Shown in pieces: positions 23,078 through 35,648 of a stretch of 64,000 bases of DNA. The translations under genes and the position numbers were made by a program. The notes beneath the pieces are model-generated. The model was not told the DNA's origin, searched no databases, and was given only the letters and a program-made list of their open reading frames with translations. Position 1 is the first letter of the stretch, and every line of letters starts with the position of its first letter. The stretch is from Valencia hispanica (Eukaryota > Chordata > Actinopteri > Cyprinodontiformes > Valenciidae), in NCBI GenBank assembly GCA_963556495.2, contig OY747705.1, positions 30,001,001-30,065,000 on the forward strand, written 5' to 3'.

Positions 23078-26060
23078 TTCAATCCAATTCAATTCAATTC
23101 AAAAATACTTTATTGATCCCAGAGGGTTGTTGGTATAGCTTATATAAGTAATTCTTTAAGGAGTTGTTGTAGATAATGATGGCTGTGGGCAGGAAGGATT
23201 TCCTGTAGTGGTCTGTATTGCAGCAAAACTGAAGAAGCCTCCGACTGAAGACACGCTGTTGTTGTATGACAGTCTCATGAAGAGAATGCTCAGGGTTGTC
23301 CATAATTTCTTTGATTTTATGAAGAATCATTCTTTGCATCATCATCTCCAGATGTTCCACAGTTGTTCCCAGAACAGAACCAGCCTTCTTTATCAGGTTG
23401 TTTAGCCTTTTTAAATCCCTGGCTCTGATGCTGCGACCCCAACAGATGATGGCTGAAGAGATTACACTCTCCACAACAGACTTGTAGAAGATTTGCAGCA
23501 TCTTGCTGCAAACCTTGAAGGATAAGCTTCCTCAAGAAGTACAGTCTGCTCTGTCCCTTCTTGTAGACGGTTTCCCTGTTCAGTCTCCAGTCCAGTCTGT
23601 TGTCAAGGTGAACTCCGAATATTTGTTCTTCTCAACCACCTACACTTCTTCTCCCATGATGGAAACAGTGACTTATCTCTGTTTCTTCTGAAATCTACAA
23701 TCATCTCCTTTGTTTTGTTCACATTCAAGGTAAGACGACTGTTTCCACACCATGTCACAAAGCAGTCCACCAGCTCTCTGTATTCAGCTTCTTGTCCATC
23801 TCTGATACACCCAACAATTGCAGAGTCATCTGAGTATTTCTGCAGGTGACAGGTCTCAGATTTGTGCTGGAAGTCTGAGGTGTACAGAGTGAAAAGGAAT
23901 GGTGAGAGTACGGTCCCCTGTGGTGTTCCTGTGCTGCTGACCACCTGGTTTGACACACAATTCTTCAGTTTCACAAATTGTGGTCTGTTGGTCAGGTAGT
24001 CATTGATCCAGGCTATTGTTGAGGGCTCCACCTGTGTCTTCAGAAGTTTCTGACAAAGCAAATCAGGCTGAATTGTGTTAAGTGCACTGGAGAAATCAAA
24101 GAACATGATCCTCACAGTGCTACCTGCTTAGTCCTGATGACAGTGGGTTGGTTGAAGCAGGTGTAAGATGGCATCTCCAACTCCAACTCCACAGCGATAA
24201 GCAAACTGCAGCGGGTCCTGATACATTCTTGTTTGCTTACTCAGGGGTGCCAACAGGAGTCTCTCTAGGACCTTCATGATGTGGGATGTCAGGGCAACAG
24301 GTCTATAGTCATTGATGACTGATGGGTAAGTTCTTTTTGGTACTGGAACAAGGCAGGAAGTCTTCCACAACACTGGAACCTTCTCCTGGGTTAGGCTAAG
24401 GTTGAAGACGTGTTACAGAATCCCACAGAGCTGCTCTGCACAGGCCTTCAGGACTCTGAGGCTGACACCATCTGGACCTGCAGCTTTGTTCCGGTTCCGT
24501 TTTTCCAGCTGCCTCTTCACCTGACTTTTGGAGACAGACAAGTGGGAGGGGGAGGCAAAGGGGGTAGCAGCATTTCCTGACTTGGTTGAAGTCAAACTTG
24601 TGGAATCAGAAGAGTCCATTGCTGTTGGTGAAGGGTAAAACATCCGAGGTGTAACAGTAAAGCTGTTGGTCAGAGGAGAGTGGGATGTCTGTTTGGCTGG
24701 GAACAGGAGAGGAGGATGCTGAGCTTGTTCCTGAACTGAACCGGTTGAAGAATGTGTTCAGTTCATTGGCTCTGTCCAGACTTCCTGTCCTTAAATATAT
24801 TCAGACTTTCATTCCATATTTAAAGCCTGAGATCTTTTTCATTCCCAACCAGACATCTCTGATATTGTTCCTCTGTAGTTTGTTCTCCAGCTTCTTCCTG
24901 TATGCCTCCTTGCTGTCTCTGTTCTTGACCTTAGGTTGCTTCTGTCTCTACTCCTCAGTAATTCCCTGTCTCCCTCCCTGAAGGCTATTTTTCTTGTTTA
25001 GCAGTTCCTTCAGGTCACTGGTGATCCAGGGTCTGTTATTAGGGAAGCATCTCTTTTCTGGTGGGGATGATGTTGTCCACACAGAAGTTTATATAGTCAG
25101 TTACACACTCAGTCATGGCATTAATGTCCTCTCGATGTGCTTGGCAAAGAGTCATCCAGTCTGTGGTCACAAAACAACCCTGCAGAGCTTCTTCAGCTTC
25201 CTGTGACCAATTATCTCACAGCTCTTTTTGTCACAGGTTGCCTCTGAACAAGTGGTTTATATTCTGAACAGAGAAAAACAAGATTGTGATCTGATTGTCC
25301 CAGAGGAGGTCTTGGTTTGGGCATGTATGCATCCTAAATATTTGTATAAAACAAATCCAAGGTCTTGTTTTCTCTTGTGGAGCAGCTGACAAACTGTTGA
25401 AAGGTTGGAAGTGTAGATGAGAGCGAGGCATGAATAAAATCACCAGATATTGCCACAAATCCATTGGGGTGCTGGGTCTGTAGCTTAGCAACAACAGAAC
25501 TGATGATATCACATGCATTTTCTTCGGCTGAAGGTGGAATGTAAACAACTGCCAAAATAACATTCGTGAACTCTCTTGGTAAATAATATGGACGAAAACT
25601 TACGGCCAAGATTTCAATATCTAGGATGCAGAGACGACACTTCACAGTAACATGTCCTGGATGACACAATCTGTTGTTAACAAGCACTGCTACTCCACCT
25701 CTTTCTCTTTTCCTGCTCTTCTTCAGATCTCTGTCAGCTCGTACAGTCAGGAAGCCTGGCAGAGAGATGTTGGAGTCGGGGATATTATCCTACAGCCACG
25801 TTTTAGTGAAACACATAACACTGCATTCCCAATACGCTGGCTGAGTCCGTGTAAGGGCTTGGAGTTCATCCATCTTGTTAGCCAGTGATCTCATGTTGCC
25901 CATTATGACCGATGGAAGAGATGGCTTGAACTTCCTCCATCTCTGTCTCCTTTTTGCTCCTACTCTGCATCCACGTCTCCTCCTTATCAACTCATCCGGG
26001 ATTTATGGCTTCAGTTGGGTGCAGCCAGTCGTGGATGTCAGTCCAAAGAGCTTCAGAGTG
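23078..26060 (-). mobile_element. Rex1/CR1-like LINE, nearly full length, degenerate
   Basis: Minus strand, 5' to 3': an N-terminal endonuclease region (IMGNMRSLANKMDELQALTR near 25,890), the AP endonuclease core (VVYIPPSAEE, then GDFIHASLSS where GDFN is usual, near 25,450), a linker (24,413-24,643), reverse transcriptase (24,128-24,373 and 23,603-24,115, with TGTPQGTVLSPFLFTLY and a YSDDSAIVG active site instead of YADD), and a C-terminal region at 23,094-23,501. The 3' end is GGGATCAATAAAGTATTTTT followed by a GAATT repeat, typical of the family. Several frameshifts make it inactive. The clade name is from remembered motif similarity. Confidence 0.8.
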
Positions 26061-26159
26061 TATACATTGAAAAAAATTAATGAACAGGGGTTTCTATATT
26101 ACCACAAAATGCACATTTGTTTGTTTCAAAACCACATCGCTGTTGTAATAGTTCACCGA

Positions 26160-26223
26160 ATATATATATATGTATTATATAATATAATATTACATTATAT
26201 ACATTATATATATATATATATAT
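26160..26223. repeat. (TA)n microsatellite
   Basis: Interrupted TA dinucleotide tract. The segment 26,060-26,160 before it is unassigned AT-rich sequence. Confidence 0.85.
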
Positions 26224-26239
26224 TACGGTGGCCCTGAAG

Positions 26240-26440
26240 TGCAAACCACATCAACAAATCAAAAAACGCTACAGCAATTTCAAAACATAACAACAACTAA
26301 CTACACTACAACAAATTCAAAAACACAACAACAAATCGAAAGACACTACAACAAATTCAAAACTACAACAACAAATTCAAAAACACAACAACAAATTCAA
26401 AAACACTACAACAAATTCAAAAACACTACAACATTAAAGG
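26240..26440. repeat. Minisatellite of ~20-bp ACAACAAATTCAAAAACACT units
   Basis: About nine degenerate tandem copies of a CAACAAATTCAAAAACACTA-type unit. Composition is strongly strand-asymmetric (A/C rich on plus). No coding meaning. Confidence 0.8.
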
Positions 26441-26730
26441 CAGGGTATAAGATTACATTTTAAACACTTTTTTTAAAACGGCAAAAAATGGTCTTCATAT
26501 ACCAGTGGCAACCTATAAGTTAAGAGTTCTTAAACTTGACCGAGTAATTTTCATTCTTTCTACAGCGAGAAACTCTCGGAAATCCTCATCCAATCGACTT
26601 CCACGGTCCGTCCAAGATAAAAGGCTTGTAAGCAAAGCTTCCGTGTTCCAGCACCTCCCCCTTTGCGCGTCCCCTTTGTGTGCACGCAACGCTCGTTCTA
26701 GCCTGTAAACAGGAAGTGAGTTCGCGCTAA

Positions 26731-26878
26731 AATGAACCGAAAATGCAAAGCTGTTGTAGAAATAGCAACGAGAAAGAAGAAAGCCGACGAAGAGCGTGCT
26801 TAAAGCCGAATCTGCATCGGAGCTGATGCAATTACACGGTGGCGTCAACTCAAGGAAGCTAAGGGCTTGCAAATGGAT
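26731..26878 (+). pseudogene. Possible transposon ORF start, broken
   Basis: An ATG at 26,731 gives MNRKCKAVVEIATRKKKADE then a stop; the next codons read as a W-R-x-L-K-x-x-K-G-L segment before the AT repeat. This resembles the N-terminus of a common fish transposon-encoded protein (memory only). The following part would lie beyond the satellite at 28.5 kb, where 28,629-28,830 also has a short open frame. Weak evidence. Confidence 0.25.
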
Positions 26879-26880
26879 GT

Positions 26881-26982
<102 letters not shown>

Positions 26983-27034
26983 TATGGCATGCCGTTCAGG
27001 AAATTATTATATATTTATATTGTTACTTTTTGAA

Positions 27035-28470
27035 TATATTTAATGAAAGCCTGAATATATTGAATGAACCTTGAATATATGGAATGAACCTTGAATATGT
27101 GGAATGAAAGTCTGAATATATGGAATGAACCTTGAAAATATGGAATGAAAGTCTGAATATATTGTATGAACCTTGAAAATATGGAATGAAAGTCTGAATA
27201 CATTGAATGAACCTTGAATATATGGAATGAAAGTCTGAATATATGGAATGAACCTTGAATATAAGGAATGAAAGTCTGAATATATGGAATGAACCTTGAA
27301 TAAATGAAACGAAAGTCTGAATATATTGAATGAACCTTGAATATATGGAATGAAAGTCTGAATATATTGAATGAACCTTGAATAAATGGAATGAAAGTCT
27401 GAATATATGGAATGAACCTTGAATATATGGAATGAAAGTCTGAATATATGGAATGAACCTTGAATAAATGGAATGAAAGTCTGAATATATGGAATGAACC
27501 TTGAATACATGGAATGAAAGTCTGAATATATTGAATGAACCTTGAATATATAGAATGAAAGTCTGAATATATGGAATGAAAGTCTGAATATATGGAATGA
27601 AAGTCTGAATATATTGAATGAACCTTGAATATATGGAATGAAAGTCTGAATATATGGAATGAAAGTCTGAATATATTGAATGAACCTTGAATATATGGAA
27701 TGAACCTTGAATATATGGAATGAACCTTGAATATATGGAATGAACCTTGAATATATGGAATGAAAGTCTAAATATATGGAATGAAAGTCTGAATATATGG
27801 AATGAAAGTCTGAATATATTGAATGAACCTTGAATATATAGAATGAAAGTCTGAATATATGGAATGAAAGTCTGAATATATGGAATGAAAGTCTGAATAT
27901 ATTGAATGAACCTTGAATATATGGAATGAAAGTCTGAATATATGGAATGAAAGTCTGAATATATTGAATGAACCTTGAATATATGGAATGAATCTTGAAT
28001 ACATGGAATGAACCTTGAATATATAGAATGAAAGTCTAAATATATGGAATGAAGCTTGAATATATGGAATGAACCTTGAATATATAGAATGAAAGTCTGA
28101 ATATATGGAATGAAAGTCTGAATATATTGAATGAAAGTCTGAATATATGGAATGAAAGTCTGAATATATTGAATGAACCTTGAATATATGGAATGAACCT
28201 TGAATATATAGAATGAACCTTGAATATATGGAATGAAAGTCTAAATATATGGAATGAAGCTTGAATACATGGAATGAACCTTGAATATATGGAATGAACC
28301 TTGAATATATAGAATGAAAGTCTGAATATATGGAATGAAAGTCTAAATATATGGAATGAAAGTCTGAATATATGGAATGAAAGTCTAAATATATGGAATG
28401 AAAGTCTGAATATATGGAATGAAAGTCTGAATATATGGAATGAAAGTCTGAATATATGGAATGAAAGTTG
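27035..28470. repeat. 1.4-kb minisatellite of mixed 20- and 21-bp units
   Basis: About 70 tandem units of two related types: GAATGAACCTTGAATATATG (20 bp) and GAATGAAAGTCTGAATATAT plus G (21 bp). They alternate in the first third, then appear in variable runs. Common variants replace TATG with TTG, TAG, ACATG or AAATG. Long minus-strand frames of repeated SIYSDFH are artefacts of the 21-bp period. Likely highly length-polymorphic. Confidence 0.95.
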
Positions 28471-28479
28471 GACCCGGTA

Positions 28480-29060
28480 GGATTTGTGTATATCATAACT
28501 CCCTGCAAACTGTTCCAGTGTGGTCCAGATGCATGGAAAAGAATAACAAGCTGGTTTTTAAATAATCTGCAATTAGTGCAGAATGATCTAGTTTATGTTT
28601 GAAGTGTCTGTGTTTTGTAGTTTTTAAACTAGAACAGATTAAAGATGCTCGGAGTAGTATTGGAGTGGAATCGCCCTTTAGCCATTTCCTGAATCGGAGG
28701 CTGGAACTAGAAGCCAACTTCAGCTTCGTGGCGAACGAAACCTGTAATGATTTGACACAACTGCAAAAAAAGAAGCTGCGAATGTTGGCTTGGAGACATA
28801 CAGCTGAAGTAGGTGAGTTTATATATTTTTATGGTGATAAATGCAGATAAAGAATCATTTTGTATGTGATTGTAAACACGTGTAAACTGTAGTTAGCAGC
28901 AGGTCACAGTTAGCAGGTGCCTTTTCATTATATTAAGTTTCTAGTTGACCAAATAATAATTATTCTATGTACTTAGTTTAGGGACAAGAGTATTTCCCAT
29001 TTGCTCAATCTAAAAACAAAATAAAATGCAAGAAACGGGACATACCGTTCCAACCGGCGA
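28480..29060. other. Unassigned stretch after the minisatellite
   Basis: No gene is recognised. A plus-strand open frame at 28,599-28,850 (containing SPFSHFLNRRLELEANFSF) has a possible splice donor (GTGAGT) at 28,812, so it may be a remnant exon of a transposon gene split by the satellite; no family is identified. Confidence 0.3.
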
Positions 29061-29061
29061 C

Positions 29062-29155
29062 CTGTCCAGGTTCTGCCCCGCTTTTCGCCTGATGACCGCT
29101 GGAGATAACCAAACCAGCCTCCCCTCCCCGCAGACATGCAGGAATATGGATGGAT
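29062..29155 (+). repeat. SINE-like/retroposon tail fragment
   Basis: GGCGACCTGTCCAGGTTCTG, then CCCGCTTTTCGCCTGATGAC and ...GCAGGAATATGGATGGATGAA form a motif found throughout teleost genomes as a retroposon tail. Truncated, no ORF. The region 29,160-30,680 beyond it is AT-rich with no supported gene. Confidence 0.55.
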
Positions 29156-30683
29156 GAATACGGAACATTTTTGACTTTCTCTTACTTAATCAGTTTATAC
29201 AGGCATAGAACATCAGCTCATTAAAACACTGCAGAAGTATTACTTTTTTTAAATTATTATGTCATTTATTAAGAAAAACACCTCTTTAAAATCATTCCGG
29301 TTGTTAAGAAAAACAGAGCTTTTTTTCTTTTCTTAACATATCTCTGTAATTCAGAAAAACAAAGCTTTTTATTTTTAATTTATTTTAGTGAATGCAATAT
29401 GTTTGTCTCTGTCCTGCTGTTTCTTTCTGTCCCAACTGTAATCAGGAGAGTCAGTAGATTTAATTTCAGCTCCTGAACACACCAGCAGGACTTCTTCATT
29501 CAGTTTATATTATCAAGTTTATATTAACCGGGACCAAAGTGTCAATTACCAGGATAATGTATTGTTACATGTTTGACACATTAGTGTTAACCTATTTTCC
29601 ACATTGTAGAATTACTTCAGTTGTCTTAATGTTTCTGTTCCTGGGATTTCGTAATGATGGAAAGTCTTTTCAACTAAATGCATCATTGAATATTTTTCTT
29701 TATGTTTTAAGGAGGAGTTGATGAGACCTTAGAGATAATCCAGGAACTAGAGTAACTGATGCTGTTCCTTTCGTTCTCCAGCAGGAACAGAAAATTTGTG
29801 CTTCTGGTATAAGTTTCCAACTTCATTCTTAGAATTCAAATATAAATTTTTATGGCCTCCATGACTTCTGTTAAAAATGTGACTCTCTTCAAAGTATTTT
29901 CAAAATGTTGTAAAGTGCCTAGAGATTACATTTTTTGTGAATAACTATTATATACATAAACTGAATTTAACTAAATACTTTGGTTTAGTAATTGTCATGA
30001 ATGAATTGTCAACCATAAGTTAAATTAAAGGTAGTTTTTTGTCTTAAGGACATTAGGATGACTTCTTGTGAATTGATTTCTTTGTTAACTGAATTCAGAA
30101 CTAATATTTGATCAGCAACTCCATAAAACTGCATAACACCTGGTGGTTCACCTTTTCTGTCTTTTGTTCCTCAGTATGAAATGCTTGTGGGGGCCAGCAT
30201 TCCCTTCTATGTGCATCCACTAGTTTTCCATCTGGACTGGCACCAAACCGTGGAGCATCAAGGTGGATGAAGAGCCATTAAGGAAAAGTTTGACCTCAAA
30301 GATTTTCTCATACCAAGAAAAAAACATTCGTCCAAATTTCACAGCTTTCATTAATAACTTTTTCTGTTTAATAATCTGTGCATAAGGTATCTTAGCAGTT
30401 AATTCTAATCTTACTTTAACAATAAGGAAAATTATTTATTATATTGAGTCACAGGTGTCAAGGCCCACCTAAACTGGGTTTTTGTTTTAGTTCTGTGTCT
30501 TTCTTCTCTGTCTTGTCTGCTGATGTGTTATCCAAACACACATTTGGACCTGTACTTGCAGGACTTAAACCAATTTACAAGGCAGAGGGGGAAAGGATTC
30601 TGTATTCTAGAACTGGAAGATCAGGGATTTTGGTGCACCTAAATCTTTTCTCAGTTGACTAAAAGGCACAACTGGACACTGGT

Positions 30684-31109
30684 AGTGTTGTGGTAGAATG
30701 ATGAATGTCCAAAATGTTCGTATCGAAAATGCTACTTGAAGGAATTTGTGTGTCTATTTAGAGAAGGTCACTCTGACGCGGTGGATTGTGAACTTGACTG
30801 GCGGAGTATGTTCTCTCGGGGTGCGGCTGGATTGCAGATAGCACTGGCGCCGGTGTGACGCACAAACTAGGTATAAAGTCTGGGTGTTAATAGTAGAAGG
30901 AGAGTCTAGTCTGGGGCTTGCCGGAGAGTCTTGCTGGGGTATTTGAGGACGACAGAACTGTATGTCATCAATGCTTTGTCCTGCTCAGAGAAGGTATGTA
31001 AACTAATAAACCGGCAGAGGCTGTATTCCAGAACTGAAGTTGTGTTGGCTTTGTTTGTTTGTTTAACTGGACTCAATATCTTTCCATGTTAACCTGGTCC
31101 AACATTCAA
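30684..31109 (+). repeat. Candidate LTR-like segment
   Basis: Starts TGTTGTGG and ends CCAACA (inverted TGTTG/CAACA termini). It contains a TATAAAG at about 30,871 and an AATAAA-type signal near 31,008 (CTAATAAACC), in plausible U3-R-U5 order. No target duplication or internal retroelement sequence could be shown, so this is tentative. Confidence 0.3.
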
Positions 31110-31419
31110 AATAACCAACAGTAGGAAAGCAGTTGTTTTTAGGGATGTTTTTAAATGTTATAAAACTGTTAACGCAGCATACATTCCATCAATAATCTTT
31201 GCTGGTTGGTTTGATTAGTGTGATTTACAATATTTGTTAGCGATTTTTGAATGTTTGCATAGCTAATATGCATTGCCACGGTGGCATCTGCATGTGCCGC
31301 CCATCTAGTGTTAGAAAGAGACCAATGTTTCAATGTGCTTGTTTACATTAGGCTGCAGTTCAACTGTCACCACCTTCCACCTTGCTGTCAACCACCTTCC
31401 ACCTTGCTGTCGACTTAGA

Positions 31420-31950
31420 GCAGAAGTTAAAAAGGTTTTGCACAAACTGGAAAAAAAATAAGCTGTCTCAAAGCAGCAATTAACACAGTTAACTCCAAAA
31501 ATATATATTTTTTAACTCCAGCCAAATTCATGGTGTGTGCAGCACATGGAACCCATTCAACTAAGGGGTTGTTTTCCGTTCTGCGTGCTTGTAATCCTTT
31601 ATACATGCCACAAATGTTGGCAGCATTATCATAGCATTGCCAACTGCAGTTTAAAATATAAATTTTCATCTCTTCCAAAACCTTAAGTACAGACTCACAT
31701 AAAGCTTCCTCTGCTTGACTTTCAATTGGTAGAAACATCAGAAAGCGTTCCTGAGAGTGTCCTTCAGGTGACACATCTTAAGACACATGTAATCTGATCA
31801 ACATGTGCCACATCTGGCGTCGAGGCAACAGTAATTGAGAAGTATTTGGACATTTTACTTCACTGAGAATTTCTGATAAAACACAATTCTCAGGTAATTC
31901 ACTTGTTACCGGTATTCATTAACAACATTACAAAATAGCATTTGGTGCCC
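31420..31950 (-). pseudogene. hAT transposase fragment, ZMYM1/DUF4371-like
   Basis: Minus-strand frame contains SITVASTPDVAHVDQIT, then ERFLMFLPIESQAEEAL and NCSWQCYDNAANICGMYKG followed by WVPCAAHTMNLAG. This is the catalytic-core region typical of hAT-derived ZMYM1-like proteins (D-N-A-A-N and C-A-A-H-x-L/M-N-L motifs). A stop near 31,775 and loss of both ends make it a relic. Confidence 0.7.
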
Positions 31951-32009
31951 CCACAGCACTGGAGCCCTGGTTTGGAGCCCCAGTAAGTTCCTGCTAAAGC
32001 CCAGACTTT

Positions 32010-32211
32010 ACCCTGCTGCTGTATCATGCTCCGGCTAAAAAAATAATTTCATGTCTGGAGCTAGAACTGGAGGAATTTTACAAAGCAGAGCTGCTGGAAC
32101 TGGAGGAGGAAATTGAAGAGTGGTTTTGGCTCAAAGACAGAATTTTATTGAGCTTTACCAGGACTGCTCCTCCTTGTCCATTGGCCCTTTTAATGCAGTG
32201 AAATTGTACTG
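32010..32211 (-). pseudogene. Vitellogenin phosvitin-exon fragment 2
   Basis: Minus-strand translation reads AVLVKLNKILSLSQNHSS, a serine run, an in-frame TAA, more serines, then RHEIIFLAGA and TGA. It aligns with the 5' half of the polyserine exon of the two intact genes and with fragment 1 at 19,690. Both fragments share extra flanking sequence (CCCTGCTGCTGTATCATGCT on one side, TTTAATGCAGTGAAATT on the other), so they descend from the same dead vitellogenin copy. Positions 32,215-32,750 hold no recognised feature. Confidence 0.75.
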
Positions 32212-32783
32212 TAGCTATAGTAAAAAAACGGAACCAAAGCAGGTTTTCAGTCCCGTTACAGCATAAAGTTTTTCTGACGGTGTTCTTGGTGACTGCAGTC
32301 CCAACTGCCTTAAGATATTTACTAAGATCCCCCTGTGCTGTTGAGGGGTTAACCTTTATATTTCCTCATTATCACATATTGTGAAAATTAGATTGGGTTT
32401 TTTACTTTGTAGGTGAGCAAACGTTCATTTCCCCCACATAATTTTGACTAATGGTTTAAATATGAAATGCAATGGGTAAAATACAATTTCCCTTCAATAT
32501 TGTTCAGGGATATTTAAAAAAATAAATAAATTAGGTTATTTATGTTTACTGGCAGTCCTTGAAAAATGTAATAGAATTTAATTTAAAGCGGTTTCATTAT
32601 ATGTCTGAGTTATATGAAAAACCTAATATTATTAGCAGACAAACGTTTTCACGAAAAAGTCTTTCCGACCTTCAAAAAGGTTGAGCTGTTGACTCAAATG
32701 AGCATTTTCCTTTAAAATCTATGTAAATTCATAGATTGCACACAAACAAATAATCACTCCAGTGAAATGATTTTGAGATGCAG

Positions 32784-32793
32784 TTTATTTATT
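32784..32793 (-). promoter_or_regulatory. Poly(A) signals of vitellogenin copy 2
   Basis: Overlapping AATAAA hexamers at 32,784-32,789 and 32,788-32,793 on the minus strand, about 50 nt past the stop at 32,838-32,840, equivalent to those of copy 1 though the surrounding 3' UTR differs. Confidence 0.8.
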
Positions 32794-32837
32794 GTTACAG
32801 AGTATTATAAACATAGTAGGGAAAGTAAGTGTTCTGT

Positions 32838-35526
32838 TTAAGAGCACTTGATGTTGCAGCTGCAACCCAGGTGAGCCTGGGTAGTTTGTCTCAGGTCTAC
32901 ACTTCGGTCATAGACACTGCTCTGATAATCTGCACAAACAAAGGAAACACACCAGTTAGAAATTGCCCAATTATAACTTTGATGCATTGTCCCATTTTTA
33001 TTTAAAACAAAACTCACCAGATGGCAGGCAGTTGAAACCAACAGTGACAGGGGTGGTCTTGATTGGCAAGCAACCAGGCAGACAGCGAGGTACAGGCTCA
33101 ACAGAGAAGCATGTGGAGTCCTCACCATGAATGGTCAACTGTTTTTCCAGCTGCACAGATTCAAGCTTCAGACGACACTCTGTAGGAGCGCAACGTTGCA
33201 ACGTTAGTTTTTGAAGAAGGCAATACACAATTTATTAATGTGCAAAACTTGTAGATATACAGTGTGTTTTACCAGATGCATCCCTGCAGCTTTCAGCAGG
33301 CAGAATCCAGGAGTGAGCAAAGCTGACTGAGTTCTTAGCCACGCGTCCATTGGGAGTGCGGTACTCCTGTCTGATTTCTCCATCAGCCTTTCCACAGAGT
33401 CCACAGGTCTTTCCTTTCATCCAGTCAGCAACTTTGATCTGCATTGCAATATCAGATGGGACATTATAGAACATAAATATCAACTCTATTTGATGTTTCC
33501 CTGAAACCCCACTTGCTTGCAATGTTTTAGAAATAGTATTGCTTTTACCCTCCATGTCTTTCTGTCAAAGTAGACTTCTTGCAGACCATGGCTAGGTGCA
33601 TACACAGCAAGGCCCTCTCCACTTTGTCTGATCTCGATGGAAGCTGTAACAGTTTCATAATGCATACTTAATTGTAACATGAGAAAACTTTAAGACACCG
33701 AGAAATTACCAGGAATAATTGACGTTAATATTTACAAGTGCTATAATACATAAAACAGTGAGGACTGTTCAGAAAAACCTGTTGGGTGGCGGTAAGGCAG
33801 CCTTGAGGGGGGTATTTCCATTTCGTTGACTTTCACAGTGACATTGTTGTCCTTTGGATACATGTCAATATCTCTGGAAGCAGACAAAGGAAAACGTTAT
33901 TCATCTTGGGTTCTTGACGTTCTTGGGTTTATCTTGTACATGAAGACTAAAGATTTCTTCTAGTTTGCCCTGGAAACTTACATCTCAGAAATTTTGACAT
34001 TGATATGGTGTTGCTCCGAAGAATCTTTCCTCAGGAGAACCATGAACTTCAGCTCATCTGTGCAGTCCTGTGCGGCAACCTGGTAGCAAGAGGATGGCAT
34101 CTTGTTCTTGTAGCTCCTGTTGTTGAATGTGTAGAGTGTGTCTTCAAAGAAGCTGCATTCAGCTGGAAAGAGTAAGAAAACAAGATTTAATCTGGACTTG
34201 CTGGATAAAGGTGCAGTTTGTATCTCTATTTATGAAAGAAAGATTCGTCATTACCTGCAACAGCCTTGGAAACCATGAAGTGGATCCTGTCAATGACTTC
34301 ATCAAAGGGGCTGAGACCTTTGATTTCATCAATGGGCATAGACATGGGAAGACGCACAGTAACATTGTAGGTAGAGTTCTGTAAAAAGAGTTCATTTAAA
34401 TTATATAAAAAACATTGATGATTTTCAATTTGAAGAGAGAGGTTTGAACTTTTCATACCATTGGAGTTTTCACAATGAAGTCAAATGTCTTTTCAGATGA
34501 TGCAACTGCAATGAGTGAGATGTTCCTAGTGCTGTTTTCTCTCTTTGTATGAATCAAGTCTGACAGGATTTTAACAGGGGCATACTTGTTAACCCTGGAA
34601 GGGAAGGAAAAAATATCTGAAACTGTACAAAAATGAATGACATAAGAAATTAGGAGTCTTACAAGATTTAGAGTTTCTTACATCTTTCCATAGCGTTTCA
34701 GGGCAGAAGGCAATCTTTCCCAGGACACTCTGAGGCGAGCTGCAGGGCTTGAAGAAACAAGACCAGTCTCTCCTGTGACATTGGTGCTGTATCTCTTGCA
34801 TTGTTCGCCCCAGGAAATCTTAGTCTATTGACAAACATTATCGCATTAGAATAAGTCACATATGGTTCCTAGTGTACTTGAATTTTATAACTTGTAGATA
34901 GGATCTTACTGTAACTTTGTGCTTGCTCAAAACAACTCCATCAGCACAGAACCTCCAGTTGCTATCAGAAGACAGGTTGGCAACAATGATCTGAAGTCTG
35001 GCATTTGGTTTGTCAAGGTAGGCAGCAAACTGGTAGCCCACCATCCTCTTGTCAGCTTTGACAGCACGGAAGATCACTGCCATAACAGCTTCCTCCTCAC
35101 CAAGGTATTTTTTCTGCAGTTACAGGTTAATTGGTGTTGGTTCACACTTTGTCAAACAGAATATAAATAACACCTCTAAATGCTTATACATTTTTCTGAT
35201 CTGCAACTTTTTACCGTTTTGTAGATGGCCTCAAAGCTAGATGAACTGCTCCTGCTTCTGGAAACTGATTTGGAGGCATTCTCCTTCTTGTGTAACCTCT
35301 GGAACTTCTCCATCACTTGCTGTAAAGAACAATGGTGCTGTCAGCTGATCTGTTAAAACAGTGTTCTGCAAAATCAAGACAAAGACATTTACTTTTGAGA
35401 GACGAACGCTGGAGCGAGAAGAGCTTGAGCGAGAAGAGCTTGAGCTGGCGCTGAAGAGAGATGCAAGGCTTGATGCAGAGCTGGTCCTGGCTGAGCTGCT
35501 GCTGGATCTTGAGGACTTGAGTTTCC

Positions 35527-35578
<52 letters not shown>

Positions 35579-35603
35579 ACTGCTGCGTTTGGAACTGCTA
35601 CGG

Positions 35604-35648
<45 letters not shown>

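Noticed and set aside
27040..28508. Long minus-strand ORFs (156 and 246 codons) of SIYSDFH repeats; also considered as a CRISPR-like array
   Set aside because: The frames come from a 21-bp period in AT-rich minisatellite DNA. Units are adjacent with no unique spacers and the genome is vertebrate, so not CRISPR and not a coding gene.
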